From Alteripontixanthobacter maritimus (lineage in GTDB: Bacteria; Pseudomonadota; Alphaproteobacteria; Sphingomonadales; Sphingomonadaceae), in contig NZ_QBKA01000002.1 in the NCBI RefSeq assembly GCF_003340475.1, forward strand, positions 62,001 through 126,000: a stretch of 64,000 bases of DNA, written 5' to 3'. The position numbers and the translations under genes are program-made. Each line of letters opens with the position of its first letter. The stretch's first letter is position 1. The notes beneath the pieces were generated by a model. It made no database searches, was not told the origin of the DNA, and worked only from the letters and a program-made list of their open reading frames with translations. Shown piece after piece: positions 14,236 through 24,162 of the stretch.

Positions 14236-15027
14236 ATGACCATGTATCTAACGCGCTCTGGCCGCGGCAAACCCCTCCTGCTCGTTCACGGATTGGGAGG
14301 CAGCAATCGTTCCTGGGACACAATCTCGCCCACGCTTGCGCAAGACAGGGAGGTAATCGCTCTGGACCTTCCCGGCCACGGACAAACCCCCGCCGAAGCC
14401 GACAGCGGCACGTTCGACGGGCTTGCACGCAGTCTGGATGACTGGCTCGTGGCCAAGGATCTGACAGGTATCGATATGGTAGGCAGTTCCCTGGGGGCCC
14501 GCCTCGTACTCGAAATGGCGCGACGCGGACACGCCGGCGCAGTTGTTGCGTTGGACCCGGGCGGTTTCTGGCAGGGATGGGAACGGACGTTCTTCAGGAG
14601 CACTATAACGGCATCGATTGCCCTGGTTCGGGCGCTGCGACCGGCCTTGCCAGCTATAACCGGAAATGTCGCGGGCCGGAGCGCGCTGATGGCCCAGTTT
14701 TCCGCCAAGCCTTGGGCCCTCGATCCTGCATTGCTTTCGCGCGAACTGAAATCGTTTGCCGATACACCTACCTTCAATGCACTTGTGAAAGACCTTGCGA
14801 ACGGGGAAAACCAGCAGGGGCCCGCAAACACATCCGCACCGCTCGTAATCGGTTGGGGACGCAAGGACCGGCTATGCCTGCCGCAACAGGCGGCCCGCGC
14901 GATGGCGGCGTTCCCCGACGCAACGATGCACTGGTTCGAGGATAGCGGCCACTTCCCGATGTGGGATCGGCCAGAGGAAACCGTCCGCATAATTCTCGAT
15001 GCGACGGGTCACCCGAGAGCAACTTGA
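14236..15027 (+). CDS. Alpha/beta-hydrolase
   Basis: 263 residues with the canonical hydrolase order: LLLVHGLGGSNRSW (oxyanion HG), VIALDLPGHG, the nucleophile elbow MVGSSLGARLV (central Ser), PLVIGWGRKDRLCLP with the acid Asp, and the catalytic His in DSGHFPMWDRPEE. All triad residues are present, unlike in the regulator at 9053. The substrate is unknown; the fold is shared by esterases, haloalkane dehalogenases and C-C hydrolases. It stands 130 bp after the previous gene, so it may have its own promoter. Confidence 0.9.
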   Translation: MTMYLTRSGRGKPLLLVHGLGGSNRSWDTISPTLAQDREVIALDLPGHGQTPAEADSGTFDGLARSLDDWLVAKDLTGIDMVGSSLGARLVLEMARRGHAGAVVALDPGGFWQGWERTFFRSTITASIALVRALRPALPAITGNVAGRSALMAQFSAKPWALDPALLSRELKSFADTPTFNALVKDLANGENQQGPANTSAPLVIGWGRKDRLCLPQQAARAMAAFPDATMHWFEDSGHFPMWDRPEETVRIILDATGHPRAT

Positions 15028-15188
15028 CCTTGCGGACGTCCGCTCGACAGATTGGCAACTCCATCACCAATTCAACTCGTATCGGTCGAAGCCATCCGGT
15101 CCTACCATAAGATTCCGGTGGTCGGTTCGAGCAAACTGCGCACACCCACTACCGACCTTACGCAAGGTGGCGCACCCAACGCGGCGCA

Positions 15189-15931
15189 GGTCCGGTCATC
15201 GCCACGGCCATCCATGATGGACACGGCGTGCGTCGCGAGGTGCTTGAGAAGATGGGGCATTGTCCGAAGAGGGCCGCCTGCGCGAGGAAGACCCATTTAC
15301 CGGACAGCTGTTGCAGGCATTCCTACCCATGTGATCGGCAATCGATCCCGCTTCGAATTCGACCTGAACCGGGGCGAAGATGATGCCGTTTACCGCACAC
15401 TTCAACAGAGTTGGGGCTTGAAGGTGTGGCATCAGGAACCGGACGACGAACTGGTCGAGAAATCGCTTAACATCCACCGCGCGTTTTACCGCACGATGGG
15501 TAGTGTGTTGAGCGACGTCTCGCAAATGCATCCCCGTTTCGTCGTGCTCGACGTTCACAGCTACAACCACCGGCGCGACGGGCAAGGGGGCGCTGACCGA
15601 TCCGAAAGACGCTCCGGAAACCCACATCGGTACATTCTCGATGCCGCGCAAATTCTGGGCGTCGGTGGTTGACCCGGTGATGGAAGCGATGTGCAATTTC
15701 GACTTCGACGGCCGCAAGCTTAATGTGCGTGAGAATAGGGCGTTTCAGGGCAAGGAGGCGCTGACTCGGTTTGTGCATGAAAACTATCCCGAAATAGGCT
15801 GCGCGAACGCGATCGAATTCAAGAAATTCTATATGGACGAATGGACCGGAGAGCCCAATCAGGACGATCTGGCGCCGATGCGCGGTCTGATCAAATGCGC
15901 TGCCGCCGCCGCTGAACGGGCCCTGTCGTGA
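15189..15931 (+). pseudogene. N-formylglutamate amidohydrolase-like gene, multiply frameshifted
   Basis: Fragments of the N-formylglutamate amidohydrolase family appear in order but in different frames: GPVIATAIHDGHGVRREVLEK from 15189, LSEEGRLREEDPFTGQLLQ, then IPTHVIGNRSRFEFDLNRG through FVVLDVHSYNHRRDGQG, and after another shift near 15590 (a run of five G) GALTDPKDAPETHIGTFSMPR through the end at 15931. At least three frame changes are needed, so no full protein can be made. Zinc-binding elements (IHDGH, DVHSYNH) are still readable, which implies recent decay. It is the first of three decayed genes that in relatives sit together. Confidence 0.85.
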
Positions 15932-16893
15932 GCGCCACCCAAACCGGCATGGCGAGCGAACCAGCAACCACGGACTATAATTTCTGCGAAAACGGCGCGC
16001 TCCGTCAGGAACTTGACACTGGCGGCTGGGTCCATGTCGATCGCCCGCTCCCGCTTCTGATTATCAACCGCTACCACCCGCTCAGCGTCGATCCCGATCA
16101 GGCCAAGCGCGGATTGTACAAGATCGACTTCAAGGCGATCGAGCACCCGGTGCTGGAAACGCTGTTTTCCGAAAAGCGGCGCGAACTGGATCATCAGCTT
16201 ACTATGCTGGACAGCCGCAACCCACCGCGTTTCCGCTACGCCGCGCTGATGCTGTACGAAACTGTCGACAGCGAGCTCAAGCAGGCTGCCGAAGCCATCC
16301 TTGCAAGCCCCAAACGCAGGGCGAAGGGCGACCGATCGAAAGCCGACTGCCACGAGATTGCCGATGCCGCCAGGAGGATGGCCGGACGGTACGACAAGCA
16401 GGACGATAGCTTCGATGCACGCGGGGAAATTCGCGACGATCTGTCGTCCGGGATGATGGTTTCGAAAAACCACCTTTATGCTGGGTCATCCACACGGGCC
16501 CCGCGCAACCGGATCGAGCCATTGCTCCATCACGAGGTCGGCGGTCATTTGCTCACTTACGTGAATGGCGACAATCACGACATGGAGATCTTCAAGAACA
16601 GCTCGCCGGACATGAAGGTATCCAGAAAAGTCCGGCTGTGTGTGCCGAATGGGCTGTCGGCGGTTTGACCAACACCCGGCTCTGCCTGCTGGCGGCGCGC
16701 CTACTCGGCGTCGATACCATGATCGATGGCGCGGATTTTCCGGTCCGGCGGGCTGGCCAAGGATGCGATCTACCTTCGCGGATTCAAGGCCGTGCTGAAT
16801 ATCCTGGCCGCTCGCGGTTCGCTCAAGGAACCGCGCCTGCGCCCGGAATTCCTCGATACCGAAAACACCCATGCCCGAATCGCCGCATTCCGC
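15928..16893 (+). pseudogene. DUF1704 / QEGLA-motif protein (metallopeptidase-like), decayed
   Basis: The first 230 codons from 15928 read as a DUF1704 (flavohemoglobin expression-modulating QEGLA motif) protein, including the metal motif HHEVGGHLLTYVNG. The frame is then lost near 16617; the continuation in another frame reads GIQKSPAVCAEWAVGGLTNTRL, where the family's QEGLA motif has become QKSPA. A further shift and small deletion near 16725-16740 leads to FRSGGLAKDAIYLRGFKAVL. The end appears joined directly to the ATP-grasp remnant near codon RIAAFR. Two frameshifts, a lost signature and deletions make it non-functional. Confidence 0.82.
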
Positions 16894-17190
16894 AGCAACA
16901 TTCACGCAGGCGGAAAGGCTGAAGCGGTCGAAATTACCGAAACGGAACTCAAGGTTGCAGAATTGATCCGCCCCCGTCTGGTTGCTGACGGCATGTTCCT
17001 GGTCGGTGTCGATATTGTGGGCGACAAGATCCTTGAAGTGAACGTATTCTCACCCGGGAACTTAAAGACCTGCAACGAGATGGCCGGTGTAAACTTTGCC
17101 GTGCCGATCATCGAATCGGTCGAACGCAAGGTGCAGGCCCAGAAGGAAAACCTTGTGCCCTTCTCGAACCAGGTCCTCGCCACTATGTAA
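16894..17190 (+). pseudogene. C-terminal remnant of a glutathione-synthetase-like ATP-grasp gene
   Basis: SNIHAGGKAEAVEITETEL, MFLVGVDIVGDKILEVNVFSPGNL and the following residues match the last third of a prokaryotic glutathione synthetase/RimK-type ATP-grasp protein (nucleotide and metal-binding loop with E-V-N). The N-terminal two thirds are missing, and the piece is fused in frame to the end of the DUF1704 remnant. The natural partner order amidohydrolase, DUF1704, ATP-grasp is retained, so a deletion within an old operon is the simplest explanation. A 154-codon frame across the junction may still be translated. Confidence 0.8.
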
Positions 17191-17215
17191 TTTATGCAAT
17201 CACCAGCAGGATACT

Positions 17216-17258
17216 CAGCGGCAGTTTTCAAATTCAATGGAAACTGCCGCTGGTTTTT
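17216..17258 (+). terminator. Rho-independent terminator after the decayed operon
   Basis: A perfect 12-bp stem (CAGCGGCAGTTT at 17216-17227, AAACTGCCGCTG at 17241-17252) with a 13-nt loop, followed by GTTTTT. It lies 26 nt after the stop of the ATP-grasp remnant. Confidence 0.8.
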
Positions 17259-17371
17259 GGTCCTAGTGGCGGGCGTTTTGGTTTTGCAACAATTGCAAAT
17301 CCCGGTTCGTGAAATCCCGGTCGAGGTGTACGACCGAACAAAGCCATAAGTGCGCCCAGCTATCGGGATCG

Positions 17372-18955
17372 TTACTCGGCAGGCTCGGGCTGACGGTCGC
17401 TTTTGGCCAAGTCAGCTTGACCTAGCGTGGCCTGGTCCGTTGTCGATTTGGCCGAACCCATACCGGGCGCGGTCGACTTGCCGCCGATCTTGTCGCGGAC
17501 CATCTTTTCGATCCGCTCGCCGATCTTAGCGTCGATTGCCTTCCAGTACTCGAATGCGCGCAAGAGCACGTTTTCGCTCACACCATCGCTGAGATGCCCG
17601 GCCACGTTCGACACAAAGCGTTCCCGCTGCTCGTCGTCCATGACGTCGTTGATTAATGCCCGCGGCTGACTGACATCATCGTCGTCTTCGCGCAGCGTAT
17701 AGGCCTGACGGACCATGTCGCCGTCGGCATGAAAAGTGGCTTCGATACCGGTCACCGGCTGGGCGGCGGGCCCGCCATAGGAATTGGGCGCATAGACGGG
17801 GTCCACGGCATTGACCGTCCGCATCGCCCCGGCGCGCGAGTAGGAATTGACCTCGGCATTCTTCGCAACATTGACCGGGATCTGTTTGTAATTGACCCCA
17901 AGTCGCGCGCGATGCGCGTCGGAATAGGCAAATCCGCGCGCCAACAACATCTTGTCAGGCGACAGTCCGATGCCGGGGATCATGTTGTTGGGTTCGAATG
18001 CAAGCTGTTCGATTTGCGTGTCCCAATCGACCGGGTTCGCATTCAGCACCAGCTTCCCGACCTCGATCAGCGGATAGTCGCCATGTGGCCAGACCTTCGT
18101 CAGGTCGAAGGGATTGATGCGATAGGTCTTCGCGTCTTCGTAAGGCATGACCTGCCATTTGAGCGTCCAGCTGGGAAAATTGCCTTCGTCGATAGCATTG
18201 AACAGATCGCGGCGGTGATAGTCGCTGTCCTCGCCCGCCTTCTTGACTGCCTCGTCCTGCGTCAGATGGGCGTTGCCGCTTTCGTTGCCGACGTCGGTCA
18301 TGAAGTGGAACTTGACCCAGAACTTCTCGCCCTCTGCATTGATCAACATGTATGTGTGGCTGGAATACCCGTTCATTTCGCGCCAGTTTTTCGGCACGCC
18401 GCGATCGCCCATCAAATAGGTGACCTGGTGCCCGCTTTCAGGGGACAGGGTCCAGAAATCCCACATCATGTCATGATCGCGAAGCCCGTTATCCGCGCGC
18501 CGTTTCTGGCTGCGGATGAAGTGCTGGAACTTGAGCGGATCGCGGATGAAAAAGATTGGCGTATTGTTGCCGACCATGTCGAAATTGCCGTCTTCGGTAT
18601 AGAACTTTACCGAGAAACCGCGCGGATCGCGCCAGGTGTCGGGGCTTCCACGCTCACCGGCCACGGTTGAAAACCGCATCGCAGTTTCGGTCTTTACGCC
18701 CTGCTGGAAACACGACGCCAGCGTGTATTTGGAAACATCCGCAGTGCATTCGAAATAACCGAATGCGCCCGAACCCTTGGCATGGGGTTGGCGTTCGGGA
18801 ATCCGCTCGCGATTGAAGTTCGCCATCTGCTCGAGCAAATAGTGATCGTTGAGAACAATCGGGCCATCGCGGCCCAGTGTCAGCGAATGCTCATCGCTCG
18901 GCGCGCGAATACCTGCATCAGTCGTAGTCGGCGGCACATTCGGTTTGCTGGTCAT
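17372..18955 (-). CDS. katA: Monofunctional heme catalase
   Basis: 527 residues with a full catalase core: distal His58 in [15 protein letters not shown], the distal Asn in [14 protein letters not shown] (130-131), and the heme-ligand Tyr344 in [14 protein letters not shown]. It decomposes hydrogen peroxide in the cytoplasm. Length and the C-terminal tail fit the small-subunit (clade 3) group. The last 30 residues are low-complexity (Gln, Ala, Asp, Lys) and probably disordered. It is transcribed divergently from the isoaspartate methyltransferase gene; the 244-bp gap between them must hold its promoter, but I see no sure OxyR site. The symbol is given by family, not by proven orthology. Confidence 0.95.
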   Translation of the reverse strand: MTSKPNVPPTTTDAGIRAPSDEHSLTLGRDGPIVLNDHYLLEQMANFNRERIPERQPHAKGSGAFGYFECTADVSKYTLASCFQQGVKTETAMRFSTVAGERGSPDTWRDPRGFSVKFYTEDGNFDMVGNNTPIFFIRDPLKFQHFIRSQKRRADNGLRDHDMMWDFWTLSPESGHQVTYLMGDRGVPKNWREMNGYSSHTYMLINAEGEKFWVKFHFMTDVGNESGNAHLTQDEAVKKAGEDSDYHRRDLFNAIDEGNFPSWTLKWQVMPYEDAKTYRINPFDLTKVWPHGDYPLIEVGKLVLNANPVDWDTQIEQLAFEPNNMIPGIGLSPDKMLLARGFAYSDAHRARLGVNYKQIPVNVAKNAEVNSYSRAGAMRTVNAVDPVYAPNSYGGPAAQPVTGIEATFHADGDMVRQAYTLREDDDDVSQPRALINDVMDDEQRERFVSNVAGHLSDGVSENVLLRAFEYWKAIDAKIGERIEKMVRDKIGGKSTAPGMGSAKSTTDQATLGQADLAKSDRQPEPAE

Positions 18956-19199
18956 GGCGAGGCTTTCTGGAAGGTAGGAAATTTGTATTACCCTGATGAA
19001 CGGAAGGGAGACACGAAGCGTTCCTTGAAAATCTTCGTATGGTACTTGGCCCGATCCTCTGGGATCCGGCCCGCCGTGATATGACGGCGAGGCTGGCGCT
19101 TTGGAGGGTGAAGGGGGAGGGCGAAGGCCTGCCCACTGGATTTAGCCTCGCGATGGGACGAAGTTCTTGAATGAAGATGTCAAGCGATCCTGAAGTACG

Positions 19200-19877
19200 A
19201 TGATGAAACCACTTACTGAGAAACATCTTGCGGTTTTTCGCCGCCACATGGTCGAGATGATCGACATTCATTTCGATCTGCAGAGCGACGAGATCGGTAC
19301 GACGCATATGGACGCAAGGTTACGTTCGGCCCTGCTCGAGGTACCGCGCCATCGCTTCGTGCCGCTCCAGCTGATGGGCGCCGCATATCAGGATACGCCG
19401 CTACCGATCGGTTTCGACAAGACGCTGCCGCAACCGTTCATCGCCGCCCTGATGATCGATCTGCTGGACATTGGGCCAGACGATGCGGTGCTCGAAATCG
19501 GGACCGGGCTTGGCTATCAGGCGGGCGTAATGGCGCAATTGGCGGACCATGTCTGGAGCTTGGACGTGGTCGAGGAATTCATCGAATATGCCGAAACCAT
19601 GATGCTGGAATTGCAGTATGCCAACGTCACCCTACGGGTGGGTGACGGGGTTGCCGGATGGGCGGAAGCAGCGCCATTCGACAGGATCCTGGTTACTGCA
19701 GCGTCCCATGAACCGCCTGCCCAATTGCTGGCACAGCTGAAGCCCGGCGCACGCATGGTCATGCCGCTGGGTAACCCGGACGCGCAGCAGATCAGCGTGA
19801 TCGACAAACAGGCGGATAACGACATTACTATTCGGCGGGTCATTCCGGCGCGCTTCACTGCGCTGGAGACAATCTGA
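19200..19877 (+). CDS. pcm: Protein-L-isoaspartate O-methyltransferase
   Basis: 225 residues with the PIMT pattern: PRHRFVPLQLMGAAYQDTPLPIGFDKTLPQPFIAALM (substrate side) and the SAM-binding motif I VLEIGTGLGYQAGVMAQLA, followed by a post-I acidic strand (VWSLDVVEEF) and FDRILVTAAS. It repairs isoaspartyl damage in ageing proteins by SAM-dependent methylation. Two ATG codons are adjacent at 19200 and 19203. It lies opposite to catalase, a sensible pairing for damage control. Confidence 0.92.
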   Translation: MMKPLTEKHLAVFRRHMVEMIDIHFDLQSDEIGTTHMDARLRSALLEVPRHRFVPLQLMGAAYQDTPLPIGFDKTLPQPFIAALMIDLLDIGPDDAVLEIGTGLGYQAGVMAQLADHVWSLDVVEEFIEYAETMMLELQYANVTLRVGDGVAGWAEAAPFDRILVTAASHEPPAQLLAQLKPGARMVMPLGNPDAQQISVIDKQADNDITIRRVIPARFTALETI

Positions 19878-20068
19878 ATGATGGCAAGTTGCCATGCGCG
19901 CCCGGTTCGCATCCCTGCCTAGTACGATAGTCGGAACCGTTAGGTGGAGTGGGGCCTTGGTCCATTGATGGACCCTATGAGCAATTGCCTCGGCGCCACG
20001 AACCCTTGAGTTACACTGGATGCGAATACGGGCTGGCGCGGCCGATAGCTTGCGCCTAACGGGCGAAA

Positions 20069-21364
20069 ATGCAGCGCCTTTTTCTCTCGATCGGTTCGCT
20101 CCTCGTCTCGGCCGCCATTCTGCTGGCCGGCGGAGGGTTGCACGGAACGCTAATTTCGGTGCGGGCCAATATCGAAGGCTTCTCGCTGGCTGCCATCGGG
20201 GTCGTGATGGCCAGCTATTATGCGGGCTTCGTGGTGGGCTGTCTCAAGACCCCGACACTGGTGGCCCGCGTCGGGCATATTCGGGTTTTCACCGCGCTGG
20301 CGGCGATCACGGCGGCCTGCAGCCTGATCTTCGCGATTGAACCCTACAGCTGGTTGTGGATCGCCCTGCGCTGTGTGGTCGGATACTGCTTCGCAGGCCT
20401 TTATATGATCGTGGAAAGCTGGATCAACGAACGGTCCACCAACGCCAATCGCGGGCAGGTACTGGCGATCTATCGCGCGGTCGATCTGGCCGCGATGACC
20501 GTGGGGCAATATCTCCTGCTGCTGGCCGATCCGGGTGGATTCGTGCTGTTTTCGATGGTCGCGATCCTGATAGCCTTGTCGATCGTGCCGATGGCGCTGA
20601 CGCGGATCGAAAGCCCCGCGCTGCCGGCGCAGGTAAAGCTCGATCCGAAGAAGCTGTGGCAATTGTCTCCGCTCGCCGTGGCGGGCTGCGTCGCGGTCGG
20701 GATGAGCAACGGGGCGTTCTATGCCATCGCGCCGGTATATGTGGAACGAATGGGATATGGCACGCCCACCGTGGCGTTGTTCATGAGCGTTGCCATTCTG
20801 GCCGGCGGTGCCGCGCAATGGCCGATCGGCTATTTGTCGGATATCTCGGACAGGCGGCGTATTCTGGTGCTGATGGCCCTGGGTGCGACGTTGTGCGGCC
20901 TTGCCCTGACCCTGTTCGGCGGTGTTTCGCGGATCGCCATGCTGGCGGGAGCAGCCGGATATGGAGTGTTCGCGATGGTCCTGTTCGGATTGAGCGCAGC
21001 CCACGCCAACGATCATGCCAATGATGATGCGGATGACGCCGATACCCCCAACGATTTCGTGGCCACCAGCGGGGGCTTGCTGCTGGTATACGGGCTGGGT
21101 TCCATCGCCGGACCGCTGGTTGCGCCGCTAGCGATGCAGAGCTTCGGCCCCGCCGCCCTGTGGGGCTATACCACGGCGGTGCACGGCGCGCTGTTTCTGT
21201 TCGGGGTCTACCGGATGACTGCACGCCGCGCGGTTCCTGCCGGCCAGCAGGAAGATTACGTCTATGCCCGGCCCAGCACGCCCACGGCGTTCGAATTCGA
21301 TCCACGGTCCCCGGAGGACGAAGCAAGCCCCGCACAGCGCGAGGACACGTCCTTCAGCCGCTAA
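20069..21364 (+). CDS. MFS transporter (YcaD-like)
   Basis: 431 residues with twelve predicted membrane helices, starting with a hydrophobic segment LFLSIGSLLVSAAILLAGGGLHGTLI, and the MFS motif A variant YLSDISDRRR between helices 8 and 9. The C-terminal 60 residues are cytoplasmic and acidic. Substrate unknown; this subgroup is often annotated as sugar or drug exporter without proof. It stands alone between pcm and a convergent BCCT gene. Confidence 0.88.
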   Translation: MQRLFLSIGSLLVSAAILLAGGGLHGTLISVRANIEGFSLAAIGVVMASYYAGFVVGCLKTPTLVARVGHIRVFTALAAITAACSLIFAIEPYSWLWIALRCVVGYCFAGLYMIVESWINERSTNANRGQVLAIYRAVDLAAMTVGQYLLLLADPGGFVLFSMVAILIALSIVPMALTRIESPALPAQVKLDPKKLWQLSPLAVAGCVAVGMSNGAFYAIAPVYVERMGYGTPTVALFMSVAILAGGAAQWPIGYLSDISDRRRILVLMALGATLCGLALTLFGGVSRIAMLAGAAGYGVFAMVLFGLSAAHANDHANDDADDADTPNDFVATSGGLLLVYGLGSIAGPLVAPLAMQSFGPAALWGYTTAVHGALFLFGVYRMTARRAVPAGQQEDYVYARPSTPTAFEFDPRSPEDEASPAQREDTSFSR

Positions 21365-21381
21365 AGCACAGACGCGCGCAA

Positions 21382-23181
21382 TCAGGCGGCGGTAGCGGCA
21401 ATCTCGGGCGAAACAGGCGGCGCAGCAGGCGGCGGGCCGGCTTCGATAGTAGTCGAGATACCGCGGCGTTCGCGAATAACGTCGAACACGATTGCCTTGA
21501 CTACTGCCACCGCCATCAGGCCTGCCACCAGCGAGAACGGCAGGGCACCGATGATCATGGCGGTCGAGATCGCATCGATACCGCCGATAATCAGCAGGCT
21601 ACCTACGACCATGGCAATCGCCACACCCCAGAATATAATGTGGCGGGGCGTGTTGTCATGCTCCTGCCCGGCAGCGTTGATAGTGTTGACGATCAGGATG
21701 GCGCTGTCGGCCGATGTTATGACGTAAGTCAGCAGCAAAATCAGCACCAGCACCGACATGATCAGCGTGACGACCGGCCCGAACATCACCGCCAGCGTTG
21801 CATAGAGCTGCTGCGCCAAGGTGCTGCCCAGAATAGTGCCTTGAGCCGCGCCGCTCAGTTCGAGGTCGATCGCCGTGCCGCCCACGACCACGAACCAGAC
21901 GAAACACATCAGCATCGGTGCGATGACCACGCCCAGCAGATACTCGCGCACGGTGCGCCCGCGCGAAACCCGGGCGATGAACATCCCGACGAAGGGTGCA
22001 AACGCGATCCACCAGGCCCAGTAGAATACCGTCCAGTCGAGCTGCCATTGCGCCAGCGCGTCGCCCATCACCGTGCCGTCATGCGGCAACAGGGTGACGG
22101 ACAGTTCGGGCAGGGCCAGCAGATAATCGACCAGCCCAGTACCCAGCAACTGCAACCCGAACAGCACATCGCCAAACGCCAGAAACGTCACCAGCAACAC
22201 GACCGACAGCAGCAGGTTAATGTTCGACAGCCACTTTATCCCCTTGCCCACGCCGGACAGCGCGGACACGGTGGAGGCCCCCACAATGATCAGCAACACC
22301 ATGATGATGGCGGCAGGCGAACTGGTTTCATCTGCATTGAGCAGCCATTCGCCGCCGAACACGCGGTGCAATCCGGCGATGAACTGGTTCACCCCGATGC
22401 TGAGCGTGACGGCAATGCCCAGAATGGTAGCCACCACCGCAACGATATCGATGATATGACCCAGGATGCCCGACAAGGCCTTGCCAAACAGCGGAGCCAG
22501 CCCGCTGCGGATCGTGAGCGGCAGGCCGCGGCGATAGGAGACGTAGCCCACCGCCAGCCCGACCATGGCGTAGATCGCCCAGGCGGAAAGCCCCCAATGG
22601 AGGAAAGAATATTTATAGGCCGACCGCACCGCTTCCGCCGTGCCGCCTTCCACCTCCCCAGCGATGATCGCGGGATTGTTGGCGAAATGTGACATCGGTT
22701 CGCCGGTGGAATATGTCAGCAGGCCGATACCGATGCCCGCCCCGAACAGCATGGCGAACCAGCTGACGCGGCCGAACTCGGGCTTTTCGCCGGGCAGGCC
22801 GATGGTCTGCCGGCCGAATTGCGGAACCACAGCCAGGACGATGGCGGCCAGGACCATCGCGGCCACGACGTAGATGTACCATCCCGCGAAGGTGGCGATA
22901 ACCGTGGCGTTGGCGGCAGCTAGCGTTTCGCTGGCAATCGTGGGGAAGGCGATGGCCCAGACGAGAAAGGCGGATACGATGATCTTTGCCGGCACTGCCA
23001 CCTGCGTTGCGAACCCGGCGTAGAAACCGCTGTCGGAGCGGCGGATGTCCAACGGTTCGAGGTGTCGCAGGTCAGTGGTCCCGGCGGTTTGCGCGGAGGG
23101 ATTTGCGGTAGGCGCAACGCCCCCGTTTTCGGCTTGATCGGTAATGCTCTTGTCCCCGGTCCATATGTCGCAAACGCGCAT
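21382..23181 (-). CDS. BCCT-family transporter (betaine/choline/carnitine type)
   Basis: 599 residues from the ATG at 23181; the open frame extends upstream but that part is Arg-rich and not protein-like. Twelve helices are predicted, with the family glycine-rich stretch (AMLFGAGIGIGLLTYSTGEP), the HWGLSAWAIYAMVGLAV segment, and FYWAWWIAFAPFVGMFIARVSRGRT, which holds the Trp-box Trp residues (WTVFYWAWWIAF). It imports a quaternary ammonium compound such as glycine betaine or choline, driven by sodium or proton. The last 35 residues are low-complexity and Pro/Ala-rich. It is likely an osmoprotectant uptake system, consistent with a marine lifestyle (inference). Confidence 0.92.
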   Translation of the reverse strand: MRVCDIWTGDKSITDQAENGGVAPTANPSAQTAGTTDLRHLEPLDIRRSDSGFYAGFATQVAVPAKIIVSAFLVWAIAFPTIASETLAAANATVIATFAGWYIYVVAAMVLAAIVLAVVPQFGRQTIGLPGEKPEFGRVSWFAMLFGAGIGIGLLTYSTGEPMSHFANNPAIIAGEVEGGTAEAVRSAYKYSFLHWGLSAWAIYAMVGLAVGYVSYRRGLPLTIRSGLAPLFGKALSGILGHIIDIVAVVATILGIAVTLSIGVNQFIAGLHRVFGGEWLLNADETSSPAAIIMVLLIIVGASTVSALSGVGKGIKWLSNINLLLSVVLLVTFLAFGDVLFGLQLLGTGLVDYLLALPELSVTLLPHDGTVMGDALAQWQLDWTVFYWAWWIAFAPFVGMFIARVSRGRTVREYLLGVVIAPMLMCFVWFVVVGGTAIDLELSGAAQGTILGSTLAQQLYATLAVMFGPVVTLIMSVLVLILLLTYVITSADSAILIVNTINAAGQEHDNTPRHIIFWGVAIAMVVGSLLIIGGIDAISTAMIIGALPFSLVAGLMAVAVVKAIVFDVIRERRGISTTIEAGPPPAAPPVSPEIAATAA

Positions 23182-23313
23182 AGTTTCATTTGCGCCTGCG
23201 TTGTCCTGAATGCGGCATAGCACCAGAACGCGCGCATACCCAAGGTCTATAGAAAACCGTTGGCGCCGGCAGCCGATTGCCCGATGCGGAATTTGCCGCC
23301 AAAGTCGCTGGCG

Positions 23314-24162
23314 ATGACGGAAACTGAATTCAGCCATTATGTCGGGCGCGAGCAATACCAGCATGACCGGGTGGGTGCCGCGCTGGTCAGACGTTTCGCC
23401 GCCGCGCTCGATGTGCCGTTGGCGGACAATTCCGTGCCGGACGGGCTGCACTGGTGCCTGTGTACGCCCGAGACACCAACCGAAGAGCTTGGGCCTGATG
23501 GACACCCGAAGGTAGGCGGGTTCCTACCCGATATGGGCCTGCCGCGCCGGATGTGGGCGGCGAGCGAGGTCGAGTTCTTTGCGCCCCTTACCTTGGACGC
23601 GAAGGTCACGCGGGCCAGCCGCATCCTGTCGGTCGAACGCAAGGATGGGCGCAGCGGCCCGCTGGGTTTCGTGAAGGTCGCGCATGAAACGCGCTGCGGC
23701 GATGTGCTGGCAGTTAGGGAGACGCAAACGCTGGTCTATCGCGAGGCACAGGCGGCGCGTGTCGAACTGCCACCGATCGTGAACCTGCTGCCGGAACAGC
23801 TCCGCGACTGGCAATGGCATCGCGAGCTGACGCCCGAGCCGGTGCTGCTGCAACGTTTTTCCGCGCTGACATTCAACAGCCACCGCATCCATTACGACCT
23901 GCCCTACGCCCGCGAGGTCGAGGGGTATCCGGGGCTGGTCGTGCACGGCCCGTTGATGGCGACGCTCCTGCTGGATCTCGCGCGGCGCGAATTGGGCGGC
24001 GACCGGCTGGCGAGCTTTGCATTCCGCGCGATGTCGCCTGCCTTTGCCGGTCAGCCGCTACATCTGGTAGGCCGCAGCGCTGGCGAGGAGGTAATCCTGC
24101 AGGCGCTCGGCGGTGACGGGCGCATGGTGGTGGATGCAAGCGCGAAGTTGCGCGAGGGTTAA
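23314..24162 (+). CDS. MaoC/HTD2-like acyl-CoA hydratase
   Basis: About 282 residues from the ATG at 23314 (MTETEFSHYVGREQ); earlier in-frame ATGs at 23260 and 23284 add a Pro-rich start. It has an N-terminal hot-dog domain (CTPETPTEELGPDGHP, LPRRMWAASEVEFF) and a C-terminal hydratase 2 motif FSALTFNSHRIHYDLPYA with the catalytic Asp/His. This arrangement matches mesaconyl-C4-CoA hydratases and fungal-type HTD2 dehydratases. It is convergent with the acyl-CoA dehydrogenase gene (ends overlap by 4 bases), and both could work on a C4-C5 branched acyl-CoA. Confidence 0.82.
   Translation: MTETEFSHYVGREQYQHDRVGAALVRRFAAALDVPLADNSVPDGLHWCLCTPETPTEELGPDGHPKVGGFLPDMGLPRRMWAASEVEFFAPLTLDAKVTRASRILSVERKDGRSGPLGFVKVAHETRCGDVLAVRETQTLVYREAQAARVELPPIVNLLPEQLRDWQWHRELTPEPVLLQRFSALTFNSHRIHYDLPYAREVEGYPGLVVHGPLMATLLLDLARRELGGDRLASFAFRAMSPAFAGQPLHLVGRSAGEEVILQALGGDGRMVVDASAKLREG

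Noticed and set aside
23182-23505. Upstream extension of the BCCT transporter frame
   Set aside because: Sequence is Arg-rich, not transporter-like; the ATG at 23181 gives a normal protein.
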